Shown here in pieces: positions 1-8,959 of a stretch of 64,000 nt of DNA. The notes under the pieces were generated by a model, which had not been told where the DNA came from, searched no databases, and was given only the letters and a program-made list of their open reading frames with translations. The stretch comes from Puffinus mauretanicus. Lineage: Eukaryota > Chordata > Aves > Procellariiformes > Procellariidae. The position numbers were made by a program, and so were the translations under genes. The stretch spans positions 1,178,001 through 1,242,000 of the forward strand of contig JAJKFH010000227.1 of assembly GCA_023333565.1 (NCBI GenBank), read 5' to 3'. The first letter of the stretch is position 1, and every line of letters starts with the position of its first letter.

Positions 1-313
1 CACGAGGTGACACGGTTATAATACGATTGTTCTGCCACTACTGTCCTGCAGCTTCCAAGCTTGGTGCATCTAACTATTCTGAGAGCATCCCTCAAGTTAT
101 AGCGGCCAGGGTGAGCGGGAGGCGTGGGTTATCAGCTCTTGGCCATCATTCCACATGGTCTGCCCCGTGCCGGCTCTTGGTGGGACACCTCCAGCACAGC
201 TGCAATAAAAGTGAAATTTGGTGCCTGGTGTGGGCTGGGGGGTGGAATTAAGTCCATGTGCTTGCAGCAGGAATGGGTGGTTGTGGTGCCGGGAGGCTGC
301 GGGCGGCCCTGCG

Positions 314-339
314 GGTGGTACCATGGACAGAGTACCACC
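314..339. repeat. Short perfect inverted repeat
   Basis: GGTGGTAC at 314-321 is mirrored by GTACCACC at 332-339, giving 8-bp perfect arms around a 10-base loop in a locally GC-rich stretch. It could form a small hairpin or be a paired protein-binding site. With 8-bp arms, chance origin is quite possible. Confidence 0.6.
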
Positions 340-1979
340 GGTCACGCGTGCCCGCGCCCACGCGGTGTCTTGTTTGCTGAGGCCAAATCCGACATTAAAA
401 GGCAAATAAAAGGAAAACCAAAAATCTAAAAAAATCCCAGCCCAACACATGGGCACAAGCTGATCTTGGTACTTGCAAAGTCCTGGGAAAACCTCATCAG
501 CATCTGAATCTGGTTTGAATCTTCTTGGGTCAAACCAGTGTCTTTCTGACCTGGAGCAACCCAACAGTGACATTTTCTTGAGCTGTCACCACTTTGGGCT
601 GGCTGCAGAGCTGAGCTACCTGGATATACCCAAGAGATGAAGAATTTACAGCTTTTGCCTGGTTGTGGATCGGTGGAGAAGTGATAACACTGGTTGGTTT
701 GTTTGTTTTTTAAATCTGGATATATAAGTTATCACTCTTTTCCTCTCTCCTTCTCCCCACTGTACATCATTAAGTGCTCAGCTCTGGACTGTTTTTCCCT
801 ACATTTGCCATATGTGTAATTTACACTATTTAAAGTAAAGTAAAATCCAAGGCAATTCTGGATAAAAAAGCAGTTGTTTGAAATTTTAACGCATAATATA
901 AACTTTTCCCTCAATGTGGGATTTCTTTTTTATAACCAAGTGCTGTCACTATCATTGTTTTAAATCTGGGCAGAATTTTCGTAACTTTATATACTTTTTT
1001 GTAACTGTGACCAGCTTAAAAGTCAGTGTGATGATGGTAAAGAGCAAATAGAAAGTGTTTTTTCATCTTTTTTTCATTCATTGTTTAAATTTCATACCCC
1101 TGAATAATGGAAGTGGTTCCGTTCACGAGACTATTTTATCATTATATATTCCCCCACAAAATGAGTGCTCAGCCTGGGAATTATTTTAGGAAGATTACTT
1201 TTAATAAGATCCATACAGTTATAAAATATATTCAAAATATATTAACTCTTCTTTAGTCCTTCGCTTTAGGCTGGAATTCTCTCTGCCCTTTTATGCCTGG
1301 AAAATGAAAAAGATGTTCAGCTTTATTCTCACGAGGGAAAAAGGTGTTTGCTTCAGAGGGTCTCTTTCTTGCACTGTGTTTTTTAGGTCCCTTTTAAAAA
1401 TACCAGGCTAGAGCCTATTCAGTGGGGAAGATATTGAAACAATGAGGATATCCCTCCAACACAGCAGGGAAGGTGTTGCAGAGCTTTTCAGCAGTACGCT
1501 CGCTGAAGATGGAAGTTGCATATAAAACTCTTCTCCCAATTTTGTTTCCTCAAGAAAATGCACAGAGAGTCCACTAGAGGGTACAGCTCGGAGAGGTGCA
1601 GCCCAGTGCGCAGCGGCTGCATCCAGCCTGGGTGCGCTCGGCTTGGCAGGTGGAGCGGAGCCTTTGCCGCTCCTGGCTGGATGCCGCTTGAACCCCATCT
1701 CCAGGTCAGAAACCACCTGCAGCTGGAGGAAAGGAAGAGACTGGTTGGGAAACTTATCCTAATGAATAACAGATCATTATAAAGGGGTCAATTGCTCTTT
1801 GATTCATATTGATTAAGATACTCCTGGAAGACGGGCGTTTACAGGAACCATAACTGGCTGTGCTCATTTCTTCTCCCTGCTCGTTCCTTCGGCTGGTTAG
1901 AAAGCTCTCTAGTCTTTTAAAACTTCAGCTATGAAGACCTAGCTTTGTTTTAGTTTTGAGCATTTTTCTTACAAACCAA

Positions 1980-1999
1980 GGGGCGGGGGTGGGGGGGGG
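1980..1999 (+). other. G-run, potential G-quadruplex
   Basis: An uninterrupted G-rich stretch has runs of four, five and nine guanines separated by single C and T bases. It can be divided into four G-tracts of at least three with short loops, so it meets the usual motif for an intramolecular G-quadruplex on the plus strand. It sits in otherwise AT-rich DNA with no gene beside it. Confidence 0.5.
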
Positions 2000-3579
2000 A
2001 AGAAAAAAGCATAAAATCATCTGGAGCCTTTGGAATTACTGCTGGCTTGTGTTGCACTCAACAAGTCAGCAATTATAGCCTGAAATATTGAGTGGCAGGA
2101 AAATTGATGTCTTACCTCGGCACTTTTTTTTTTCTTTTTGAAAGCACAGAAATATATGAAATAGACCCTTCTGTGGCAGGCTGAGGGCTAACACAATCTG
2201 ATGTGATTACAAGGCAGGGGGTACTCAGGGTCACTGTGGATCCCAAATGAGTGATGGCAATAAACTACTTATTGGCCCATGCAGTTTTTTTTTAGCACCT
2301 TTGCCAAGACCAAATGCAGGAGAGGACCAGAAGCGGGGGTGGCTTTTATGGGGCCTGTCAGAGGCCCCCAGGAATAACATTTTGGGCAAGAAAATCCTAT
2401 TGTAGTTCAATCTTAGCAGTCAATCATCCAGCTTACTGCAATGAAAGTCCTAGGTAAACACAGTGAGGTAACAGTTGGGACCCCATGGAAGGCGCAGCTA
2501 AATGCACATCAACAACCTGCAAATGGAGGCACAGGGGACCAGACCCACACGGCTGCGTCCACCTCCTTTGGGCATCTCATTTCCCCTAGCTCTCAAAGGA
2601 CACCTTCGAAGATTTGGCCTAAAAAAGTTTCTCTTATACAGAACTCGGTGCCCTCAAATCTCACTGCCATGAGTGATAGGAGGATGCCCTGATGCTGCAA
2701 TTCTGGCTTACGTGGCTTTGCTGATGAAGCTAATGAGATTCCTGCACCCGAATGACCATTGCTGAAGCGAGGCAGATTGCAAACACAAGACTATAATTGG
2801 AAAAAACCAACTGTAATGGAATATTGTTATTTTATCAAGAGATTTCATCTCTTCTCACTTAACTCAGTGGCAAAATTTCCCCCTGCTTTCTGGGGCTCTG
2901 AATTTTAGTTTCATCATGGGGATAGGAAGATAGTGAGGCGATATCCACAGTCTTATCCCCAAAGCTGACAGCTACTGAGAAAAACCTTCTTTCTTGTAAT
3001 CTGGCTCCATTATACTGGGATTAAGTTAAGGCATGTAAGATTTCTACTGATGTCTAAGCCCTGAATTTTGTGTGTGCTGTATCACGGAAAGTTATGACTT
3101 GGCTTTCACATGAATAATTCAGGCTGCTGCTCTTATACATTCTGCTGCCAGTAAAATTGTTATATTTTAGGATTTTATACACAGATCAAAAAGGGTACCC
3201 TTCTAAAAATGTACAGTTTCAATTGAGAGAAAGGGTTCAGATTGCAGCTGTCCCCTGTTTGAAAATGCTGCTTGGAAGACTGATTATTTTACTTCCTTCT
3301 GGACCAAAGCATACCAATGCTCCCATTTTTCTACAGCCCCCCTACTCGGAATGCCGGGCCCCAGATGCTGGGAGATTTGCTTATGTTAAAAAAAAAAAAA
3401 ACAAACCAAAAACAACAACAAAAAAAAAACCACAGAGAGCTGTTCAGAAAGGATCGATAGCAAGTGATCATTTACCAGTCTCCTTAGCCTTTTCTTTGGA
3501 AGCAGTGCTAAAATTTCTATCGACTTCAGTAAGAACCAGAGATTCTTATCTGAAAGTCAATGTGGCTTTGGTATAAACA

Positions 3580-3750
3580 CACCAGGCTGGGATGCAAATA
3601 ACCTGTGTTTTAATCCTGCACTTTACCACCGAAACTGCACCTTGGATAAACCTCTTTTTCCTGGTGCCTCAGTTTCCTCACCTATAAAAATGAAAACAAA
3701 TGCTACTAATCTTTGTATGAAACTTTGAAATTTACAGGAATTGCAAAAGA
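3580..3750 (+). repeat. Ancient MIR-family SINE
   Basis: The stretch follows the order of the MIR consensus as I remember it. First comes a degraded 'gggttcgaatcc'-like part (3582-3630), then ACCTTGGATAAACCTC, then the diagnostic GCCTCAGTTTCCTCACCTATA at 3666-3686. After that comes a tail resembling the amniote MIR tail 'gtaaagtgctttgagatctac' (TTTGTATGAAACTTTGAAAT). MIR elements are tRNA-derived SINEs mobilised by L2-type LINEs. This copy is old and diverged. Ends are approximate. Confidence 0.7.
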
Positions 3751-4600
3751 ACTAGGAAAAATAACTGAACCTCTTTCTAGTTACCTCCTAGACTAGTTTT
3801 TGCTGCTCTTGTTGTGTTAATAAAAGTCTGGTATTCGAGGTCTCTAGTACCCTGCAGTCCACACTGCATTAGAGCATCCTTAAGTAGATGATACAGGATC
3901 AGGACCTAAACCTTGTTAATTCTACTTAATCCATGCAGTTCGCACCGCAGTACTTTCTGAACCGACCTAACAACATGCGGTGTGCACCAGTGCCAGTTCA
4001 GGGATTTCTCCCCAGCTGCTTCCTTGCTGTGTCCATCTCCAGGGCCCGATCCGGGTGATACTCAGATCCGAGGGAGACTTGCTGCTGGCTTTACTTTTAG
4101 CTCAACTGGATCACTGGACCCGATCCTGCGTGCTCCAGCCTCAGTGACAGCTGGCAGGATTGGGTCCTTTTTTTCCTTTTTCTGGAATTTATATATAAAG
4201 CCTGCTTTTATCAACAGCCTGTATATATGGTCAAATGATGAACTTTATCAAGAAGGAAGGACAGAAAAGACACCATATATTAAGACTCCGGTCTCTTCAC
4301 CCAGATTATCTTTTATTTGTTTTGTGGGCAAAGAGCAAGCTTTTAAGGATTTTAATCCAAAGCATTACAACCGACAAAAAAAAAAACAACAACCAAAAAA
4401 CAAGAAATGGGTTTCTCCTGGCAAGTCAAGTCAGACTGGATTAAATCCTCCTGTGCGAAAGGGACTAGATAAATATTTTCCTATAGGAATCGACACCCCC
4501 ATCCTCTCTACATGCTAAAGAGGCAAGTGTGGGTTTAATAGCTATATAGATAAGCCCTTATCTAAAGGATACAACACTTAGCTTTACAGTCCGCACACTT
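3751..4600. other. Unassigned sequence before the CpG cluster
   Basis: Unique sequence with no recognisable product. A 178-codon frame on the plus strand (3982-4518) has no recognisable domain and runs through an adenine-rich stretch near 4376-4405 that gives a lysine/glutamine-rich segment, so I read it as a chance frame. A TATA-box match lies at 4192-4200. Confidence 0.45.
4192..4200 (+). promoter_or_regulatory. TATA-box match
   Basis: TATATAAAG fits the canonical TATA-box consensus and lies about 400 bases upstream of the CpG-rich cluster. The match alone is weak evidence, since such strings arise by chance in AT-rich DNA. No initiator, transcript or downstream reading frame supports it. 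Confidence 0.15.
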
Positions 4601-5099
4601 ATTTACCAATTACTAATGGCTACTGGGTTTATGGCACTTGTGCCTCAATTACGGTGCGAACAGCCCCGGTAATCCGCGGCTGTGCCCGAGAGCACAGCCA
4701 TGCCCCAGAGAGCCCCGAACGGGACTTTTTGGTGGAAACAAGCGCTTTAGGGGGGTTCTGAAAGAAAAAAAAAAAAGGTTTTTCTCACGCCAGACGCTGC
4801 TTTAAGCGAGCAACGTGTGCGCTGGGCATTAAAAGCACTGTGCAGGGGAGAGGCGGCTGCAGCTGAATGTCAGCCGCGTTTGAGAGAGCTTGGAGCTTGT
4901 TTAGATTTCTTGGGTCAAAGCGATCACAAAGGTGATTTTTTTTAATTATTATTTTCTTCTTATTCTTATTCATGTTTTTCGGGAACAATTCTGTTTACGG
5001 GAAAGAAGAGCAGGGGGAAAAGGTCTGGACCCCTTCTCCCTGATGCTGCCGGAGGAGGGATGCTGCCCGCAAAGGGGTGGGAAGCGGCGCCGGGACCCC

Positions 5100-5760
5100 C
5101 GCCCCGGTGAAGTTTATGGCACAGAAAAGTCCCAATATCCCGGCGTACAATGGCCACACTGTAAATACGTCCTTTCCCATCATGTAAGACGTTAAGATCG
5201 TTAGTTTTGGCTGGAAACAAAATATATTACATGCAAACCGCTCTGCTAGTGGGCAGAAAATACACAGTGCTGCTGTAATGTTTCTTATTATATTTCCCCT
5301 TTGTTCATAAAAATGACTGAGTTATTGCATAATGCAGGAATGAAGGAAGAGGGAAAATATATCATAAAGATGGAAACGAAGACAGCTTGTCAGTTATAAA
5401 TGTAAATGAATGCTCGATTTCTTTTACAAAGCAATTCCGCTGTAAAACTAATCGTCTAAGGAAAAAAAAAAAAAAAATCCTATTCTGACAAATGAATAGT
5501 TCATCTCCTCCACACTTAATCCAACCTTGAAAAATCTCCAGAAACTCGTCAGAGGGTTTTTTTGCCTTTCTTGATTCTTGAATTTTCCCCCGAATTTTGT
5601 GTGCGTGCGTTTTATTAGGTTAATAAAACTTGGTTTTCAAGGTTTTGGACGCCTCGGGGGTACAATGAGCTCGGATGTCAAATGCATCAAATAGCTAATG
5701 AAGGGATTTCAAAGGTCTCCAAAGTGTCCATAGCAGCAATTTGTAGCGTCTCATAAAGGT
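5100..5760. promoter_or_regulatory. Candidate conserved non-coding element
   Basis: An AT-rich block of unique sequence between CpG-rich blocks, without recognisable repeats apart from an adenine run at 5462-5477. It contains TAAAACTAATCG, TGCATAATGCAG and several TTATAAA-type strings. Blocks like this inside CpG-island clusters are often deeply conserved proximal enhancers or untranslated exons. A donor-like AAG/GTAAAG occurs at 5758/5759. Conservation is inferred from texture only. Confidence 0.3.
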
Positions 5761-6079
5761 AAAGCCCATTCTGACTACAGTGTGTTTTGTCTGACGGTTT
5801 TCCGGGTACTCCAACTTCGATCTGCTGTTTTATTCCGATTTTTGAATCTTTTTTAAATGCCCCAGTCTCGCTGTCACAGGGGTTGTGGTCAAATCAAGTC
5901 AAATCATCATCCTCAAGCGAGCTCATGCCCGTATTCCTCGGAAAGGGCAACCGGGGGGGAAACCCCAAACGCATCGTGCTTAACAGGGTCTTACGAAAAG
6001 GGATCGAGAGGGTAAAACGATATGGGGGAAAATCCTTACCCAAGGAAACATTTTACTATGTGAAGGTCTTGTTTGTGAA

Positions 6080-6233
6080 GGGGGGGGGTGGAAGCAGAAC
6101 TGCTTTTTTGCTCTTTCTTTCCTTTTTTTCCTTTTTTTCTTTTTTCTCTTTTTTCCTTTTTTTTTCCTTTTTTTTTCTTTTTTCTTTTTTTCTTTTATTT
6201 TTTCTTTTTTTTTTCCTTTTTTTGCCCCCCCCC
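6080..6233 (+). repeat. Polypyrimidine tract flanked by G9 and C9 runs
   Basis: Bases 6111-6223 are all C or T except one A at 6197, a run of 113 bases made of T-runs spaced by single or paired C. A run of nine G lies just before it (6080-6088) and nine C just after (6225-6233). Long pure pyrimidine tracts with mirror symmetry can form triplex (H-) DNA. The overlapping frames give only serine/phenylalanine-rich nonsense. Confidence 0.8.
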
Positions 6234-6249
6234 GGTTGTTCTTACTTCA

Positions 6250-6560
6250 GCTTCTTTTCTGCTAACTAAATACTCTTTCTGGGGGCTGAGCTGGGTGCGC
6301 AGGCGGGTGACAGTGAGGGATGGAGGGAGGCTGCGGTGGGTCCGCCGGCTGCTCCAGACGCCGCTGCCCGCCGGTGCTCAGCTCTCACCGGGCCGGGGCA
6401 CTCGGCTCTGCCTCCGGTATTTTTCCCCTCATTTGCTCTTCGTTCCCCCAGCCTGATGGTATTTTGGCAAAAGTGAAAAAAACGAGCAGCCTCCGCCGCC
6501 CCATCCCGCATCTCGTCCGTGCGGGTCGCAGCTTCCCCCGGGATTGCGGCGTGTTTGTGT
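6250..6560. promoter_or_regulatory. CpG-rich block
   Basis: GC-rich with many CpG dinucleotides (for example GGTCCGCCGGCTGC, GACGCCGCTGCCCGCCGG and GCCGCCCCATCCCGCATCTCG). It directly follows the polypyrimidine tract. Overlapping frames on both strands are typical shadows of GC-rich DNA, with no recognisable protein. It is a candidate core promoter of a bidirectional or non-coding transcript. Confidence 0.45.
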
Positions 6561-6889
6561 AATTCCTGGGCAAATGAACTTGCCATTGCCAGCTTTCCCC
6601 CGCCTTTTCACAAATACAGAGCTCAATTAACATCGCTGCAGAGCAGTACCTTTGAACTAAGTTTCTATAATAAATTACCCACACTCCCACTTGCAGATAG
6701 CGCTGTTTTCTTCCCCTCCCGAGACTTAAGCGGTCAGTAAAGGAGCTCTTGCGAACAGGCCGGTGTCTGCTGGATAAACCGTGCTGGCAGCTGGCTCCGT
6801 CATTTGTTACGAGCTCTTCTCCGCTGCCAAATTAAAGACATCACCCATAAAAAGAAAAAAAAAATAAATACAAATAATAATATTTAAAA
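6561..6889. other. AT-rich spacer between CpG blocks
   Basis: Unique sequence with an adenine-rich stretch at 6850-6898. It has no gene or repeat family. Between 6560 and 6740 there are several candidate factor sites, including CTCAATTAAC and a TTTATAATAAA-like stretch. The texture is that of proximal regulatory DNA. Confidence 0.3.
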
Positions 6890-7060
6890 AAAAAAACGCT
6901 CTGCCGGATTTTTGCAGGCGCTCCTTCTGCTGTGGGGGACACCCAGAGCCTCGGCGACTCCCAGGCAGGGGAGGGATGGTGATGGAGACGGGCCGGGGGG
7001 CCGAGCTGTGGTACCCGGGGCTGCGCTGAGGATGGCAGGACTCGGGGCTGTTGTCACCCT
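6890..7060. promoter_or_regulatory. CpG-rich block
   Basis: A short GC-rich block with CpGs and GC boxes (GACGGGCCGGGGGGCC and TACCCGGGGCTGCGC). No reading frame can be assigned. It is part of the same promoter-like cluster as its neighbours. Confidence 0.35.
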
Positions 7061-7259
7061 TAAAACAAAAGGGCTATTCTGGAGCCCATAGATCAGCAGC
7101 AGTAAAAGCTTTCATAAGGCACAGATCTCTCTATGAGGTTATAACAGCAGTGTTAATCTTCTATTCAGTGTTTACAGAGCCAGCTCATCCGTGGGGTGGG
7201 TGGAAGGCAGCCAGCTCGCAAGAGAACGCTCTTTATTAAAAAATACGGAGTTGTGTTGC

Positions 7260-7613
7260 TTTTAGCAGTGACCCCGGAGCGTGTCCCGCATTTTTGGGGG
7301 AGGGCAGCTCCCTTTGCCCGGGGCTCCCGGCCCCGCACCCGCCGGGGGGCGGCAGGAGAAGGGGCGGGGGGGGGGTCTCCAGCCGCCTTCAGCAGCGTCT
7401 AGCGAAGCCCCCCTCGGAGAAAATCCCTTGCGGGGATTTGGTGGGTTACCTTCGCCCAGACGGGAGCCTAAAGAAGCCCACCCACCCCCCGGCAACTCGC
7501 GGCTGCCGCTGCCCGTGGAGCGCGTCCCCCCCCCGGCGGACAGCAACGCGCTGCCGCGGACTGGCTGCTTCGCTCACGTAGCTTTTATTTATTCATGTAT
7601 TTGTTTGTTTTAC
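7260..7613 (+). promoter_or_regulatory. CpG-rich block ending in a splice-donor match
   Basis: One of the densest CpG stretches in the window. It includes a G-run (7361-7375) able to form a G-quadruplex and several GC-box-like strings. At its 3' edge TTTTAC/GTAAGG (7613/7614) is a good splice-donor match, so the block could be the end of a CpG-island first exon on the plus strand. The frames across it encode proline/glycine/arginine-rich peptides with no domain, so an exon here would probably be untranslated. Confidence 0.3.
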
Positions 7614-7745
7614 GTAAGGGGAGGAGGGAAGGGAGCCTTTCGGTCCGTATCAGCAGGCAGAGACCATCATTCCGAAACGGGAAGAAAAGGGGGAGGAACG
7701 AGTGAATTACGGAAAACTTAGGAAAAGCAGGGGCGATAGCTGTGC

Positions 7746-7780
7746 AAAAAAAAAAAAAAAAAAAAAAAAAGAAAAAAAAA
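7746..7780 (+). repeat. Poly(A) tract
   Basis: Twenty-five adenines, one G, then nine more adenines. No SINE or processed gene copy was recognised upstream, so this is treated as a simple homopolymer. Its length may be unreliable in the assembly. Confidence 0.85.
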
Positions 7781-7979
7781 ACCACCAAACAAACCCTTTC
7801 CTTGCTACATTCATTCTTGTGCGAAATGCAGTTTTAGAAGAAATACCAGCGCGGAACTTGCTCATTTCTCCATCCCGCTTATCCCAGCCCGTGGGAAGGG
7901 AAGATAATTCCTCGGAAAGGGCTGTGCACCCTGCGCGGGTGTACAGGGAGCTGCCTTTTAGCTCGTTTTGAGGAAAGAT

Positions 7980-8330
7980 GGGCTGATGCCGGTATTTCTG
8001 CCGGGCAGGCAGTCCCCGGGGGTGGGCGAGCCCGGCCGGCACCCCCCGCCCCTGCCCTGCGCGCTGCCGCAGCCATCAAAATAAGCAAAACTGGACGGCC
8101 GCGCCCGCGGGAGATGCTTGGGTTCCGCGGCCGCGTCCTGCCCCAGCCCGGGGCTTTTCCCGGGGGATGAGTTTCCGTGGGGTAAAAGTGCAGCAGGGAG
8201 AGGGGATTGCTGGTCGGAGCTCTGCCCGCGGTGCGCGTTGCCTGCGTGGGGCTGCGCGGGGCTGCGCGCCGCCCGCCGGCCCTCGCTCCCCTCCCTGCCA
8301 AAGCGCGCGGCCCGCGCGAATTTGTTGCAT
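7980..8330. promoter_or_regulatory. CpG-rich block
   Basis: A strong CpG-rich stretch with NotI-like (GCGGCCGC) and GC-box strings, for example GGACGGCCGCGCCCGCGGG near 8094-8112. Frames on both strands are open for 74 to 140 codons because the DNA is GC-rich, and their products are alanine/arginine/proline-rich without a domain. It is part of the promoter-like cluster. Confidence 0.5.
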
Positions 8331-8395
8331 TTCCTCGATTGATTGTTTAGTTAGAGATTTTGCCAACTTCCTGATGGTTCATTTTCTGATTCTGC

Positions 8396-8413
8396 AAAAA
8401 AAAAAAAAAAAAA
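8396..8413 (+). repeat. Poly(A) run
   Basis: Eighteen adenines between two CpG-rich blocks. It is a simple homopolymer with no element attached. Confidence 0.8.
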
Positions 8414-8499
8414 GAACCGCATTTCCTTTTTGACTTAAGAGGGAGAGAGAAAGAAGCGGAGGCTGGGGGCTGGTGGACTCATCGAGCTGTATGTACTGG

Positions 8500-8720
8500 A
8501 CCTTTTCTCTTCCCTCTCCCCGTTCCGAAACCCTCCTCCTCTTCCTCTTCCTCCCCTCCGAGCCCGGGGTTTGCACCATCCCCTTCCCCGCTCCGAGGTT
8601 CTGCTTTGCAGAAACCCGCCGGGCTGCTGGGGCAGAGCCTGGGCGGGGGGGGAAGCGGCTCTGCAGAGCTGCTGCTCCGCCAGCTCCACTGGCCCGGGCT
8701 GGAGGCTTTGGATTTGCTTC
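8500..8720. promoter_or_regulatory. CpG-rich block with CCTCTT pyrimidine repeats
   Basis: A GC-rich block. Its first part (8528-8553) is a run of CCTCTT/CTCCTC pyrimidine repeats, and its second part has CpGs and a G-run at 8645-8652. The overlapping plus-strand frame of 192 codons (8473-9051) crosses this block and the following poly-pyrimidine stretch. Its product is serine/proline-rich and then phenylalanine-rich, which argues against real coding. Confidence 0.35.
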
Positions 8721-8734
8721 CTTTGCCTTAAATT

Positions 8735-8853
8735 GCTTTAAAAATTTTTTTCTTTTTTTTTTTTTTTCTTTTTCCCGTCTTTTATTTCCCATTTCGCGTC
8801 CTATCCTTGCAGTTCTCGTGGCTACGACAAGGGATCCAACTGCAGAAAGAAAA
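8735..8853 (+). other. Splice-acceptor match and possible short exon
   Basis: A 70-base pyrimidine-rich stretch ends in TATCCTTGCAG at 8802-8812, a strong 3' splice-site match. The possible exon starts at 8813 and a moderate donor (AAA/GTAAAC) follows at 8853/8854, leaving 41 bases. All three frames stay open across these 41 bases but none gives a recognisable peptide. Together with the donor at 7613/7614 it would fit a non-coding leader exon. The pyrimidine run may be a coincidence. Confidence 0.25.
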
Positions 8854-8959
8854 GTAAACACGGAAATCTGTTCCACTCACTTTTATTTGCTTCGGGGTTT
8901 CTGTTGTTGGGCTTGTCTGAGTTTATTTTACTATTATTTCGATTTTTTTTCTTTTTTTG

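Larger units (their letters stand above)
1..3579. other. Non-coding left flank, no gene seen
   Basis: No recognisable exon, RNA gene or repeat family was found here. The first 400 bases are moderately GC-rich with a few CpGs, and the minus-strand frame of 158 codons over 97-573 matches no protein I know. The stretch 700-1300 is AT-rich unique sequence. The frames at 1408-1782 on both strands overlap each other and look like chance frames. A weak resemblance to a CR1/L3 3' end (CTCAGTGGCAAAATTTCCCC near 2865-2885) is too short to call. A promoter, distal exon or conserved element could lie here without a signal I can read. Confidence 0.5.
4600..8900. promoter_or_regulatory. CpG-island cluster, probable promoter region
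   Basis: Several CpG-dense blocks (about 4640-4760, 6250-6560, 6890-7060, 7260-7600, 7980-8330 and 8500-8720) stand out against a window in which CpG is otherwise rare. In birds such clusters mark promoters, especially of developmental regulators and their antisense non-coding RNAs. No frame inside resembles a known protein. Frames of 146 to 192 codons here are proline/arginine/glycine-rich products of GC-rich DNA or phenylalanine/lysine-rich products of homopolymer runs. A splice donor at 7613/7614 and an acceptor at 8812/8813 fit a non-coding first exon. Strand and transcript are unknown. Confidence 0.6.

Noticed and set aside
3982..4518. 178-codon plus-strand frame
   Set aside because: No recognisable domain. 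It includes a lysine/glutamine-rich segment encoded by an adenine run, and there are no supporting exon borders.
5787..6456. Frames of 160 and 122 codons over the polypyrimidine tract
   Set aside because: Mostly serine/phenylalanine/leucine repeats that simply translate C/T runs.
7281..7721. 146-codon proline/glycine-rich frame
   Set aside because: Typical of open frames in GC-rich DNA. Overlapping frames on both strands are equally open.
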